NCBI GenBank assembly: GCA_000817105.1
Contig: JUEP01000020.1
Coordinates: 1 to 36,823 of the forward strand
Direction of reading: 5' to 3'
Source: a marine actinobacterium MedAcidi-G3
GTDB lineage: Bacteria > Actinomycetota > Acidimicrobiia > Acidimicrobiales > Poriferisodalaceae
DNA: 36,823 nt
Shown here one piece after another: positions 1-7,579 of the stretch. The translations under genes and the position numbers were made by a program. The notes beneath the pieces were generated by a model. It ran no database searches and was not told the DNA's origin. It worked only from the letters and a program-made list of their open reading frames with translations. How positions within the stretch are numbered: position 1 is the stretch's first letter; the number at the start of each line of letters is the position of its first letter.

Positions 1-75
1 AACCGCTCCAGAACCTGGCGTCCCTCAAGCAGGGGTCGACCACAAGTCAGATCCCCAAGACTGAGCTCCTCGTGA
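1..75 (+). CDS. Possible 3' end of an upstream gene (partial)
   Basis: Frame 1 is open from the window edge and ends in TGA at 73-75. This overlaps the GTG start of the next gene (GTGA at 72-75), the usual sign of translational coupling. The visible 24 residues are rich in Arg and Ser and match no family I recognise. Frame 2 is also open until a TGA at 62-64 and frame 3 runs straight into the next gene, so the reading frame is a guess based only on the four-base overlap. Confidence 0.25.
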   Translation, partial: NRSRTWRPSSRGRPQVRSPRLSSS

Positions 76-503
76 CTTCTTCCCTCGCTTTGATCACACT
101 GGCAGCCGCAGCCTTCATGGCCGGAGTGCTGTGGGTAATTCAGGTGGTTCACTACCCCCTGCTGGGGGAAGTCGCCGATGATTCAATTACAAAGATAGCC
201 ACCAAACACCAAGGGCTTATTACTTGGGTAGTAGGCCCCGTGATGGTTGTTGAAGCGTCTAGCAGTCTTCTTCTCCTGTTCCGCTCGCCGACCGAAGCTA
301 TTGTTCCTTCGTTAATCGCATTCGGTTTGCTGGTAACCGCAGTAAGCGTCACCGTATTTCAAGCGGTACCGCTCCACTCAAAGATCGCCGCGGGTCGAGC
401 GGATCTAATCCCCAAGCTGGTGCGAATCAACTGGACACGCACGGTGGCTTGGACTTTAAGAGTTCCCTTCGGAACGATCGTCGCCTACCAAGTACTGAAC
501 TGA
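72..503 (+). CDS. Small integral membrane protein, unknown function
   Basis: This 143-residue protein starts at GTG 72. It has about four hydrophobic segments: near residues 5-27, 47-70, 77-98 and a weaker one at the C terminus. A VHYPLL motif follows the first segment and an NWTRT motif lies near residue 120; both look like conserved family signatures. I do not assign a function. It is the first complete gene of a plus-strand run whose later members are an SRPBCC protein, a sigma factor and a photolyase, with only eight bases to the next start. A role in the same light or stress response, perhaps in pigment or lipid handling at the membrane, is inference from context. The frame stays open upstream to the window edge, so a longer N terminus cannot be excluded. 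Confidence 0.6.
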   Translation: MTSSLALITLAAAAFMAGVLWVIQVVHYPLLGEVADDSITKIATKHQGLITWVVGPVMVVEASSSLLLLFRSPTEAIVPSLIAFGLLVTAVSVTVFQAVPLHSKIAAGRADLIPKLVRINWTRTVAWTLRVPFGTIVAYQVLN

Positions 504-511
504 GCACCCCT

Positions 512-985
512 ATGACAAGCAAACATCAGATCGACGTGTCCATCACCATTGCTAGATCTCCCTCGGAGGTCTGGGCATCTGTCGAAGACATTGAATCTCA
601 TACCGAATGGATGAAAGACGCCTCTGCTATTCGCATTACGTCTGAATCTCAAGCAGGCGAGGGAACTCAATTCGAATGCGATACCAAGATCGGTCCGTTT
701 CGTCTGGTTGACAAAATGACCATCACATCTTGGCAAGTCAATCGAGTTATGGGCGTTCGCCACCAAGGAATTGTTAGCGGTTGGGGCCAATTTTCGTTGG
801 AGGAGACCCAGTCGGGACACACGGTGTTTCGATGGGCCGAAAGTTTGAGGTTCCCCTGGTATCTCGGGGGCCAGTTCGGGTCTGTGATTGCGAGGCCAAT
901 TCTGAGATGGGTCTGGAATGGCAATCTCCGTCGACTGAAGGCGTCAATCGAACAAAACGATCCCATAGCCCCTATTGAACATTGA
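512..985 (+). CDS. SRPBCC (START/Bet v1-like) family protein
   Basis: This 157-residue protein has the polyketide-cyclase/START-like pattern. An N-terminal beta strand (IDVSITI) is followed by the typical SPSEVWASVEDIESHTEW helix-start motif, then alternating strands, and a long C-terminal helix ending in NLRRLKASIE. Such folds bind hydrophobic ligands in a central cavity; the ligand here is unknown. The frame is open from a start at 449, but ATG 512 is chosen because it lies just after the upstream stop (501-503) and places the family motif at the expected distance from the N terminus. It sits between a small membrane protein and the sigma factor, so it is probably co-transcribed with the photolyase genes. 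SRPBCC proteins are often seen next to photolyase in actinobacteria. Confidence 0.75.
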   Translation: MTSKHQIDVSITIARSPSEVWASVEDIESHTEWMKDASAIRITSESQAGEGTQFECDTKIGPFRLVDKMTITSWQVNRVMGVRHQGIVSGWGQFSLEETQSGHTVFRWAESLRFPWYLGGQFGSVIARPILRWVWNGNLRRLKASIEQNDPIAPIEH

Positions 986-1054
986 AGTTTTGACTTAGTA
1001 ACAGCTCCAAAAAAGATCTCTACAAACCAAGCACCCCAGACTGAAAGGCTGGAA

Positions 1055-1906
1055 ATGAATGCTCCAAGTAACACCCTCAACATTTACCTAAATGATATTG
1101 GTAACCACGATCTCCTTACCAAAGCTGACGAGGTCGAGTTAGCAGAGCAAATTCGACTGGGCAAGGAAGCCTCGGAAAGAATGGAGGCCGGCGAGTACCG
1201 AGATCTTCAGGAGCTAAAAAGACTTGAACGATCAACTAAAAAAGGTTTGCGTGCTAAAGAGCGATTCATATTGAGCAACCTCCGACTAGTAGTGAGCGTT
1301 GCCAAAAAATATCCAGTACCAGGCTCACTAAGCCTCGAAGACCTGATCCAGGAGGGCAATATCGGACTTGAGCACGCGGTTGAAAAGTTCGACGGCCGAA
1401 AAGGTTTCAAGTTCTCGACTTACGGTACCTTTTGGATCCGCCAAGCAATAAACCGCCTTATAGACCAGCACAGCAACCTAATTCGGATTCCTGCTGATAC
1501 TCACAGCGCCCTGCGGAGGCAGCTCCGCGAGGCTGATGTGTCATCTCCTGAGTTGTCCCAAGAAATGCGGCGGATCAACGCCCTCACTCGGGTCGCTTCT
1601 CTGGATGTTCCGATTGACACCGATGGAGGCAAGGATATGCACGCGGTGGTTCCATCTCTCGATCCATCACCAGACGATCTTGTCAATGAATGGCATAACC
1701 AAGAACTCGTGACCCGGGCACTCAACAAAATGAAACCAAAAGTTCGGGAAATGGTCCGCTATCGCTTCGGCTTGGATGACGGAGTTGAAAAGACCTTCCG
1801 AGAAATCGGTGATCTGGTGGGAGTTTCTGCTGAAAGCGCCCGTCGAGCGGTCAGTAAGGCCCTAGCGTCGATTGCTGCCGACAAGAGTCTGGACCCTGCG
1901 TCGTGA
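1055..1906 (+). CDS. Sigma-70 family RNA polymerase sigma factor (group 2-like)
   Basis: This 283-residue factor has region 1.2 at the N terminus (LNIYLNDIGNHDLLTKADEV, residues 8-27). Region 2 carries NLRLVVSVAKKY, the core-binding DLIQEGNIGLEHAVEKFD and the FSTYGTFWIRQAINR -10 recognition segment. The C-terminal region 4 has a helix-turn-helix (FREIGDLVGVSAESARRAVSKAL). The large region 1.1 of housekeeping factors is absent and region 3 is short, which fits a stress-type alternative factor. The start is ATG 1055, with a weak AAAGG-type ribosome site about eight bases before it. Its place between SRPBCC and photolyase genes, opposite a B12 photoreceptor regulator, suggests it drives the light-response genes, as ECF factor LitS does in Streptomyces. 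Unlike LitS, this factor is not ECF-type. Its target promoters are not identified. Confidence 0.88.
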   Translation: MNAPSNTLNIYLNDIGNHDLLTKADEVELAEQIRLGKEASERMEAGEYRDLQELKRLERSTKKGLRAKERFILSNLRLVVSVAKKYPVPGSLSLEDLIQEGNIGLEHAVEKFDGRKGFKFSTYGTFWIRQAINRLIDQHSNLIRIPADTHSALRRQLREADVSSPELSQEMRRINALTRVASLDVPIDTDGGKDMHAVVPSLDPSPDDLVNEWHNQELVTRALNKMKPKVREMVRYRFGLDDGVEKTFREIGDLVGVSAESARRAVSKALASIAADKSLDPAS

Positions 1907-1973
1907 AATCTTTGGAGGGTAAACCTTCCACCAACTCATCGCAGCTTGTGCCAGCAGTTTTGGGCTTGTTCCT

Positions 1974-3311
1974 ATGAGTTCACTGCTCGTGTTCACGAGA
2001 GATCTTCGCCTCGATGACAATCCGGCTCTTTGTGCTGCAGCCGCAGACGGGCCTATGCATTGCCTCTTTGTCAAAGATGAAGCAATCCTCGACAGCCCAA
2101 CAACATCCCAGCGCCGTCAAGCTTTCCTCGATCAGTGCCTCGAAGATATTTCTCGCTCACTTACAGAACGCGGAGCCAAACTCGATTTGGTTTACGGAGA
2201 CTGGTTCGAAACAGTTCAGCGGACCATACGAGACTTGAAGGTCGACAGTGTTCACATAGCAGACGACTACAGCCAGTACGCACAAACGAGGCTCCAACGA
2301 CTCCAAGATTGGTGCAACGATGTGGGTGTCTCTTTCCATCGGCACCCCGGAATAACGGTCGTTCCACCTGGACACCTTCAACCGTCCGGTGGCGGGGAGT
2401 ACAAAGTGTTCACGCCATACTGGCGTTCATGGCTTAAATCATCCAAAAGAGACATCGTCACTCCCCCACGATCATTCAATGATTCAGCTCTAAGTTCCCC
2501 CCCTGCTGAATCGAACCTGTACCCGGAACTCTCTTCAGAAATAATTGGGGGAGAAACTCACGGATGGCTGCGGCTACACGACTGGCTGCAAAACGGCATT
2601 ACCTCCTACGAAAAAGACCGTGATACGCCTTCGGTGGAAGGAACATCGCTGTTGTCTCCCTATCTCCGCTTCGGCTGCATTTCCCCTCTGCGTCTCGTTG
2701 AGCTCTGCACTCACTTACCAGATTCAGAACCATTTGTCCGACAAGTGGTTTGGCGAGATTTTTACGCCCAGATTTTAGCTGCGAGACCTGATTGCTCACG
2801 CAGCGACTACAGAGATCGCGGGGACATTTGGAATTATGATCAAAACTCCTTCCAATCATGGGTCGATGGCTTAACCGGATTTCCACTGGTAGATGCAGGA
2901 ATGAGACAACTGCGGTCACAAGGATTAATGCACAATCGAGTCCGAATGGTCACCGCCTCCTTTCTTATAAAAGACCTCCACCAAGATTGGCGACTGGGAG
3001 CAAACTATTTCATGTCGCAGCTACTCGATGGCGATGTTGCCAGCAACTATCTCAACTGGCAGTGGGTTGCCGGGACTGGAACCGACAGCAACCCGCATCG
3101 CATCCTAAATCCCTCCACCCAAGCAAAACGATTTGATGGCCATGCCGCGTACATTCGGCAATGGATTCCAGAACTTTCGAGCCTAGACAAAGCCGATTCC
3201 CTCGATCCTTCTCCGTTGCTGCGTGAAAAAGTCGGATATCCGCTGCCGATAGTCGATCACCATGAAAGTGTTGAGTTGTTCAAAGAGCGGCGCTTAACTA
3301 GCGTCGACTAG
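1974..3311 (+). CDS. phr: Deoxyribodipyrimidine photo-lyase / cryptochrome family
   Basis: This 445-residue protein has the N-terminal photolyase alpha/beta domain, beginning LLVFTRDLRLDDNPAL with the antenna-binding Rossmann-like fold up to about residue 130. The C-terminal FAD-binding helical domain follows. Visible FAD-domain signatures are SPYLRFGCISP near residue 228, VVWRDFYAQIL, GMRQLRSQGLMHNRVRM, and DGDVASNYLNWQWVAGTGTD with the terminal tryptophan of the electron-transfer chain. These place it with class I/III-type CPD photolyases, which repair UV-induced cyclobutane dimers using blue light. The antenna chromophore cannot be read from sequence. The length is normal for the family. 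It lies 67 bases after the sigma factor and is probably in the same transcript. Photolyase is a standard member of LitR/CarH regulons. Confidence 0.93.
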   Translation: MSSLLVFTRDLRLDDNPALCAAAADGPMHCLFVKDEAILDSPTTSQRRQAFLDQCLEDISRSLTERGAKLDLVYGDWFETVQRTIRDLKVDSVHIADDYSQYAQTRLQRLQDWCNDVGVSFHRHPGITVVPPGHLQPSGGGEYKVFTPYWRSWLKSSKRDIVTPPRSFNDSALSSPPAESNLYPELSSEIIGGETHGWLRLHDWLQNGITSYEKDRDTPSVEGTSLLSPYLRFGCISPLRLVELCTHLPDSEPFVRQVVWRDFYAQILAARPDCSRSDYRDRGDIWNYDQNSFQSWVDGLTGFPLVDAGMRQLRSQGLMHNRVRMVTASFLIKDLHQDWRLGANYFMSQLLDGDVASNYLNWQWVAGTGTDSNPHRILNPSTQAKRFDGHAAYIRQWIPELSSLDKADSLDPSPLLREKVGYPLPIVDHHESVELFKERRLTSVD

Positions 3312-3343
3312 CGAACTCTTTTCATTAGCTTTGAACTACGGAT

Positions 3344-3353
3344 AACTGCTATC
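3344..3353 (+). promoter_or_regulatory. Conserved leader element AACTGCTATC before acyltransferase 1
   Basis: The ten bases AACTGCTATC end ten bases before the ATG at 3364. The same ten bases, at the same distance and followed by AAATATG, precede the paralogous acyltransferase that starts at 16968 on the minus strand. The sequence between element and start differs. Retention in only these two leaders suggests a promoter or translation-control element inherited with the gene. Function is inferred. Confidence 0.4.
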
Positions 3354-3363
3354 GGTAACAAAT

Positions 3364-4431
3364 ATGGCCAAGCACAAATTGTCGCCGCCCATCTTTTCAG
3401 CTGGAAAGTCAACTCGTTCAGCCAAGTGGGCACGCCGAAGCAAATCTGTTCCTGCTCTCTTCACAGCTTTCATCGCATTCTGGCTTCTGCTCCCCATTCT
3501 TTTGGTTTTGGCTTTTCTCTTCGATTTGTTAAAACGAAAACCTTTTCCGAATACACGATTGACCTTATTTGGCGCCTGGTGGCTTGCAATGGAGGTCCTA
3601 GGAGTGACAGTCGCATTCTTACTCTGGCTAATTTTCGCGCCCTTCAAGCGCCTGGGTAGCCTCACGTCACAACGATGGCATAGCCTTTTGCAAAGCTGCT
3701 GGGCACGTGGTCTTGCTGTCGGTGGCAAATACACGATAGGTCTTCGGTGGCACGTAGATGGCGTTGAGTGTCTGCGGAAAACTGGACCGTTAATCGTCCT
3801 AGCGCGTCACGGCAGCCAAGGAGATGCGCTCTTGACAGCCGCTCTCTTATCAGCAGAAGGGTGGCGGCTCAGATTTATCTTGAAACAACAGCTCTTGGGC
3901 GACCCCTGTCTAGACATCGTTGGGCATCGAATCCCTAATTACTTTGTTGACAGGGACTCGCTAGACAATAAAAACGAACTAGAGAATATAAGCGAACTAG
4001 CAACTGGGTTAGCCGAAGACGAAGCCCTAGTCATTTTTCCTGAGGGAACGCGATTCTCTGAAAGAAAGCTTTCACGAGCAGTTACCGCTCTTTCCAAAAC
4101 AGCTCCATCGAGGGTCCAAGCTGCCCAATCACTCACCTCCGTTCTACCCGTCCGCACCGCTGGAACACTTGCTGTACTCGCCAAATCATCGGCTGATGTC
4201 GTAATACTCAACCATGTTGGCATTCGGGACATATCTTCGGTGAAGGAGCTCCAAGCAAGCGTTCCATTACCAACGATGCTGAAGTTTCGCCTCTGGCGAA
4301 CCCCTAGGGCAGAACTGTCCAAGGAATGGACAGAAGATCAGACAGTGCAATGGTTGGATTCACAATGGGCGATCGTTGATGACTGGGTGACCGCTAACCA
4401 ACAATCTGCTTCATCTGAGACGAGGCACTAG
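3364..4431 (+). CDS. PlsC-type membrane acyltransferase, copy 1
   Basis: This 355-residue lysophospholipid-acyltransferase-like enzyme has hydrophobic segments near residues 31-54 and 66-92. The catalytic HX4D motif is H149-GSQG-D154 and the glycerol-phosphate-binding block is FPEGTRF at 225-231. The family transfers acyl chains from acyl-CoA or acyl-ACP to an alcohol acceptor, usually lysophosphatidic acid; the real acceptor here is unknown. It is longer than typical PlsC (about 250) because of the N-terminal membrane region and C-terminal tail. It follows the photolyase by 52 bases and its last 21 bases overlap the convergent DUF1295 gene. A paralogue at 15856-16968 shares nearly the whole length, including the segment VGHRIPNYFVDRDSLDNK. 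A role in modifying membrane lipids or pigment esters under light is inference. Confidence 0.85.
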   Translation: MAKHKLSPPIFSAGKSTRSAKWARRSKSVPALFTAFIAFWLLLPILLVLAFLFDLLKRKPFPNTRLTLFGAWWLAMEVLGVTVAFLLWLIFAPFKRLGSLTSQRWHSLLQSCWARGLAVGGKYTIGLRWHVDGVECLRKTGPLIVLARHGSQGDALLTAALLSAEGWRLRFILKQQLLGDPCLDIVGHRIPNYFVDRDSLDNKNELENISELATGLAEDEALVIFPEGTRFSERKLSRAVTALSKTAPSRVQAAQSLTSVLPVRTAGTLAVLAKSSADVVILNHVGIRDISSVKELQASVPLPTMLKFRLWRTPRAELSKEWTEDQTVQWLDSQWAIVDDWVTANQQSASSETRH

Positions 4432-5271
4432 CAGCGGAGTGTTCTCAACATATTCGCGATAACGCGTGTCGTCACCCCAACGGCGTTTTGCCTTAGCTTC
4501 CAACATTGGAGCACCCGAAATTTTCATAAGAAGCGCCCAAACAAAAACCGGAGATATGAGGGTCAGGAGCTGCCATTTCTCGAGGGCGGGCAGAGCCGAG
4601 ACCGCAAGGCCACACCACAATAATATTTCTCCGAAGTAGTTGGGGTGGCGTGATCTGCTCCATAATCCGCTCGTTATGAAGGAGTCCTCTCCTTCTTGTC
4701 GAAACTTTTTCTTCTGACTATCTGAGACGACTTCAATACTCAATCCGACAACCCAAAGCGCTAGTCCAAAAACCTCGATAACACCAAGAGGCTGTGCGAG
4801 GCCATCGCCCACTACAGCCATGACTGGAGCTGCTGTGACGACAACCCAAGTTCCTTGGAGAGTCCAGGTCATAAGAAACCACAAAAAATTGCGCTTTATA
4901 GCGTCAAAGCGATTGTCGGAACCAACTTTGAGCACCCGGACAAATAGGAAAGATCCGAGCCTCGCCGCCCAAATCGCAACGGCCAGGCTCAGCGCCACAT
5001 CTAATGCGCCTAACTCGCTGCGCGAATACAGAATGGCTACCAGAATGACAGTGACAAAAGTTACGGATCCGACTAGATCGAAAAAACGTTCAGATTGCAT
5101 CTTCCAGGCAACCCCAAACCCGATCCACTGCAAAGAAACTGCTACTAGAGCGGCAACAACGATTGGCGGAACTGTAAACCGATCCCATGCGCCAGATGAC
5201 CCCCCTAGTGCTACAAGCGCTATAAGCGCTAGGCCTATCAATATGCCTAGCAAGCAAGTTTTTTTATTCAC
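4411..5271 (-). CDS. DUF1295 / steroid 5-alpha-reductase-like membrane protein
   Basis: This 286-residue protein has about seven hydrophobic segments. Its C-terminal half carries the family signature SGLWSRSRHPNYFGEILLWCG (residues about 202-222) and a late REYVENTPLLVPR block. Relatives include DUF1295 oxidoreductases, steroid 5-alpha reductases and isoprenylcysteine methyltransferases, which bind NADPH or S-adenosylmethionine at the membrane and act on lipids. The substrate is unknown. It starts at GTG 5271 with AAAGG upstream, 30 bases after the stop of the SDR-DUF2867 gene. It appears to be the last gene of the minus-strand light-associated operon. It overlaps the end of the opposing acyltransferase by 21 bases, so the two transcripts are convergent with no room for a separate terminator. 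Confidence 0.82.
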   Translation of the reverse strand: MNKKTCLLGILIGLALIALVALGGSSGAWDRFTVPPIVVAALVAVSLQWIGFGVAWKMQSERFFDLVGSVTFVTVILVAILYSRSELGALDVALSLAVAIWAARLGSFLFVRVLKVGSDNRFDAIKRNFLWFLMTWTLQGTWVVVTAAPVMAVVGDGLAQPLGVIEVFGLALWVVGLSIEVVSDSQKKKFRQEGEDSFITSGLWSRSRHPNYFGEILLWCGLAVSALPALEKWQLLTLISPVFVWALLMKISGAPMLEAKAKRRWGDDTRYREYVENTPLLVPRLR

Positions 5272-5301
5272 CAGATACCTTTCGCGCTTCGGGTAAATTA
5301 C

Positions 5302-6768
5302 TTAGCGTTCTGCTTCTCTCACTAGCGCTTTGAGCATTCGTTTAAAAATCACTGCGTGAGCAGGAACCAAGGCAAGCCAGTAGCACCGACCCCATAGACC
5401 ACGGGGCACGAAAACTGCTTTCTGTTCCACTAAACATCCCGTTTGAGACTGACTTACACGCCATTCCAGCCATGCATGTCCCGGCACTTTCATTTCAGCA
5501 CGCAGTCTTAATAAGTCTGGACGCACCTCTACAACTTCGAAAAAGTCCAATGGGTCGCCAACTCGAAGTTCCGTCGGGTGTCTGCGTCCTCGTCGCAATC
5601 CGACGCCCCCAAGAAGCTTGTCGACGAAACCTCTTACGGACCAGAGCCAGTTAAAAGCCAACCACCCAGTGTTGCCACCTAAAGACCGCACCACTCGCAT
5701 CACTGATTCGCCGTCACAGACTGCAAATAATTGTCGTTTATCAACAAATATTCTGCCCCCAGCCCATGAGGGGTCACTGCGGTCAGGAGCTGCCGCACCA
5801 AACTCATCGGAAGTACGTCGGTCATTACTCCAGCGAGTCGGCAGCTCTTGGCCCTGCACCGATGACATCGCGTATCCGATGGACTCTTCTAAACTTTGAT
5901 TCACGCCTCCGCGAGCGCATCCTCCGCCTTCATCAGTCACGACGACATCACTGGTAAGCGAGTCAATCAACGGCCGAGCTAGCTGGATCGGCAACGGGCT
6001 GACCAAATTCACCCAATGAGACGAAAGCCTCGGAGTTAGAACTGGCACTGGCACAATGCGCCGGCGGCGCAGACCGGCCACGCGAGCGTAGGCGTGCATC
6101 ATGTCTTGATAGGTGACAACGTCTGGTCCGCCTATGTCGATTGTTTTGCCATAAAATTCGGAACGTTCCAACACATGCACGAGGTCGTCAAGAACATCGG
6201 TGATTCCGACCGGTTGACAAAGGGTTTGTGAAACCCATTTGGGAACCACCATGACGGGCAAAACTTCGACGAGAGACCGCAACATCTCGAAAGATGCGCT
6301 TCCAGATCCAATAATAACTGCAGCTCTTAATTCCGTTACCGGGGTTTTGCCTGAAGCGAGTAAACGTCCGACTCGGTGCCGGCTTGAAAGATGGTCGGAT
6401 TTGTCGTCTCCGTCGTGGCCTAAGCCACCCAAATAAATGATTTGACGAAGACCCTCCGATTCAGCCGTTAAAGCGAACTGTTCCGCCATTGCTGATTCGA
6501 CTTCAGCAAAATCATCAGAGGACGACATCGAGTGCAAAAGATAGTAAGCGGCCGTGGCACCTTTTAGGGCGAACTCCACTTCGTCGGACCTCGATAAATC
6601 AGCTTGGATGATCTCAACCTCATCTTTCCAGAGCCGGTCGGATAATTCTTCGGGTCGACGAGCCACGCACCTGACGGTGTGGCCACGTGCCAACAGCTGA
6701 GGGACCAAGCGGCCACCAACGTATCCGGTGGCACCAGTAACTACTACTAACGATTCGTCAGGAGGCAC
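5302..6768 (-). CDS. NAD(P)-binding SDR-like protein with C-terminal DUF2867
   Basis: This 488-residue protein has an N-terminal extended-SDR/NmrA-like Rossmann domain: VVVTGATGYVGGRLVPQLLA at residues 8-27 with the GxxGxxG dinucleotide motif, a following ARRPEEL, and AYYLLHSM near residue 75. The C-terminal part (from about residue 330) matches the DUF2867 pattern, including RVGDPLDFFEVVEV and the WLEWRV and GRCYWLALVPAH blocks. The domain pair is a recognised architecture in bacteria, with unknown substrate. It starts at GTG 6768 inside the 3' end of the regulator gene (11-base overlap) and has no clear ribosome site of its own, so translation is probably coupled to the regulator. SDR-DUF2867 genes are often found beside photolyase and LitR-type regulators, which fits this setting. 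Confidence 0.85.
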   Translation of the reverse strand: MPPDESLVVVTGATGYVGGRLVPQLLARGHTVRCVARRPEELSDRLWKDEVEIIQADLSRSDEVEFALKGATAAYYLLHSMSSSDDFAEVESAMAEQFALTAESEGLRQIIYLGGLGHDGDDKSDHLSSRHRVGRLLASGKTPVTELRAAVIIGSGSASFEMLRSLVEVLPVMVVPKWVSQTLCQPVGITDVLDDLVHVLERSEFYGKTIDIGGPDVVTYQDMMHAYARVAGLRRRRIVPVPVLTPRLSSHWVNLVSPLPIQLARPLIDSLTSDVVVTDEGGGCARGGVNQSLEESIGYAMSSVQGQELPTRWSNDRRTSDEFGAAAPDRSDPSWAGGRIFVDKRQLFAVCDGESVMRVVRSLGGNTGWLAFNWLWSVRGFVDKLLGGVGLRRGRRHPTELRVGDPLDFFEVVEVRPDLLRLRAEMKVPGHAWLEWRVSQSQTGCLVEQKAVFVPRGLWGRCYWLALVPAHAVIFKRMLKALVREAER

Positions 6769-7579
6769 TGAGCTGTTCCAGCTGATCCAGCATTGATGGA
6801 AAGCCGTTAATTGACAAAACGCTGTCAGGTAGTTCCGGCCATACTCCGCCCACCATGATCGGTGTACTAGGCAATCCTTTGGTCAACATTTCGACACTAT
6901 CAACAACCACTTTTTGCGGTGTTGAGCTCACAGTGCTCAAAATGACTGCTACCAGCTCATCGGTAGAAGCGGCTGCATTAATGATTGTTTCAATGGGATT
7001 ATCAGCGCCCAAATTAAATGGATTGAAACCCCGACTGCGTATTAACTCGGCACATATAGCCGCTGGCAAACCATGGGTTTCATTTGGCGGACAAGCTATG
7101 AGAACTGTTCCTCGTTTACGTCCACGACGCTGAGGTAGACCCTGCATACGGCCTAAAGATGCGACGACGATACTTGTTGCTCGATGCTCTTCAAATATTT
7201 GCAGCCTCCCATGCGCCCACTCATCACCGACTGACCGCAAAGCGGGCACGACAACCTCACAAATAACGTCTTCTACGCTTGCACCACTTTCAAGGGCGCC
7301 ATTAATAATTGACCACGAACCAGGCTGATCTCCAGCAACGATCGCCTGTAGAAAAAGACCGGATCTCTTGCCTAATGCTCGATGTCCTCGGCCTGGAGGC
7401 GCCGGCTCTAGTTCAGAAAGAGTGGACAAGTCTTTTTCTGCGACTTCCCAAGAACCGTTATTCTTGGTTCCCGGTAACTTTCCGGAACGCACATATTTGT
7501 AGACAGTCATGTAGTGAAGGCCCAGCCGTTCAGCTACTTCATTTAGGCTGAGCATTTCTTTCACTTCACCCACATTCAC
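6758..7579 (-). CDS. litR: CarH/LitR-type B12-dependent photoreceptor regulator
   Basis: This 273-residue protein has an N-terminal excisionase/MerR-like helix-turn-helix (SLNEVAERLGLHYMTVYKYV, residues 11-30). A helical B12-capping domain follows (about 75-150) with the W-x9-E-H signature (W121, E131, H132), then a Rossmann-type cobalamin domain (about 157-270) with E167-T-H169 and the GG of IMVGG. These are the hallmarks of CarH/LitR, which bind adenosylcobalamin in the dark, repress promoters, and release DNA when light breaks the Co-C bond. H169 is the expected lower cobalt ligand. Two differences from Thermus CarH, as I recall its numbering, are a proline where ExHxxG has glycine, and alanine directly after W121 with a histidine one residue later. 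It starts at GTG 7579, overlapping the P450-UbiB stop by four bases. Confidence 0.88.
   Translation of the reverse strand: MNVGEVKEMLSLNEVAERLGLHYMTVYKYVRSGKLPGTKNNGSWEVAEKDLSTLSELEPAPPGRGHRALGKRSGLFLQAIVAGDQPGSWSIINGALESGASVEDVICEVVVPALRSVGDEWAHGRLQIFEEHRATSIVVASLGRMQGLPQRRGRKRGTVLIACPPNETHGLPAAICAELIRSRGFNPFNLGADNPIETIINAAASTDELVAVILSTVSSTPQKVVVDSVEMLTKGLPSTPIMVGGVWPELPDSVLSINGFPSMLDQLEQLSAS

Noticed and set aside
449..511. Upstream start for the SRPBCC protein
   Set aside because: It would overlap the preceding gene by 55 bases and add residues unlike the family. ATG 512 directly follows the previous stop.
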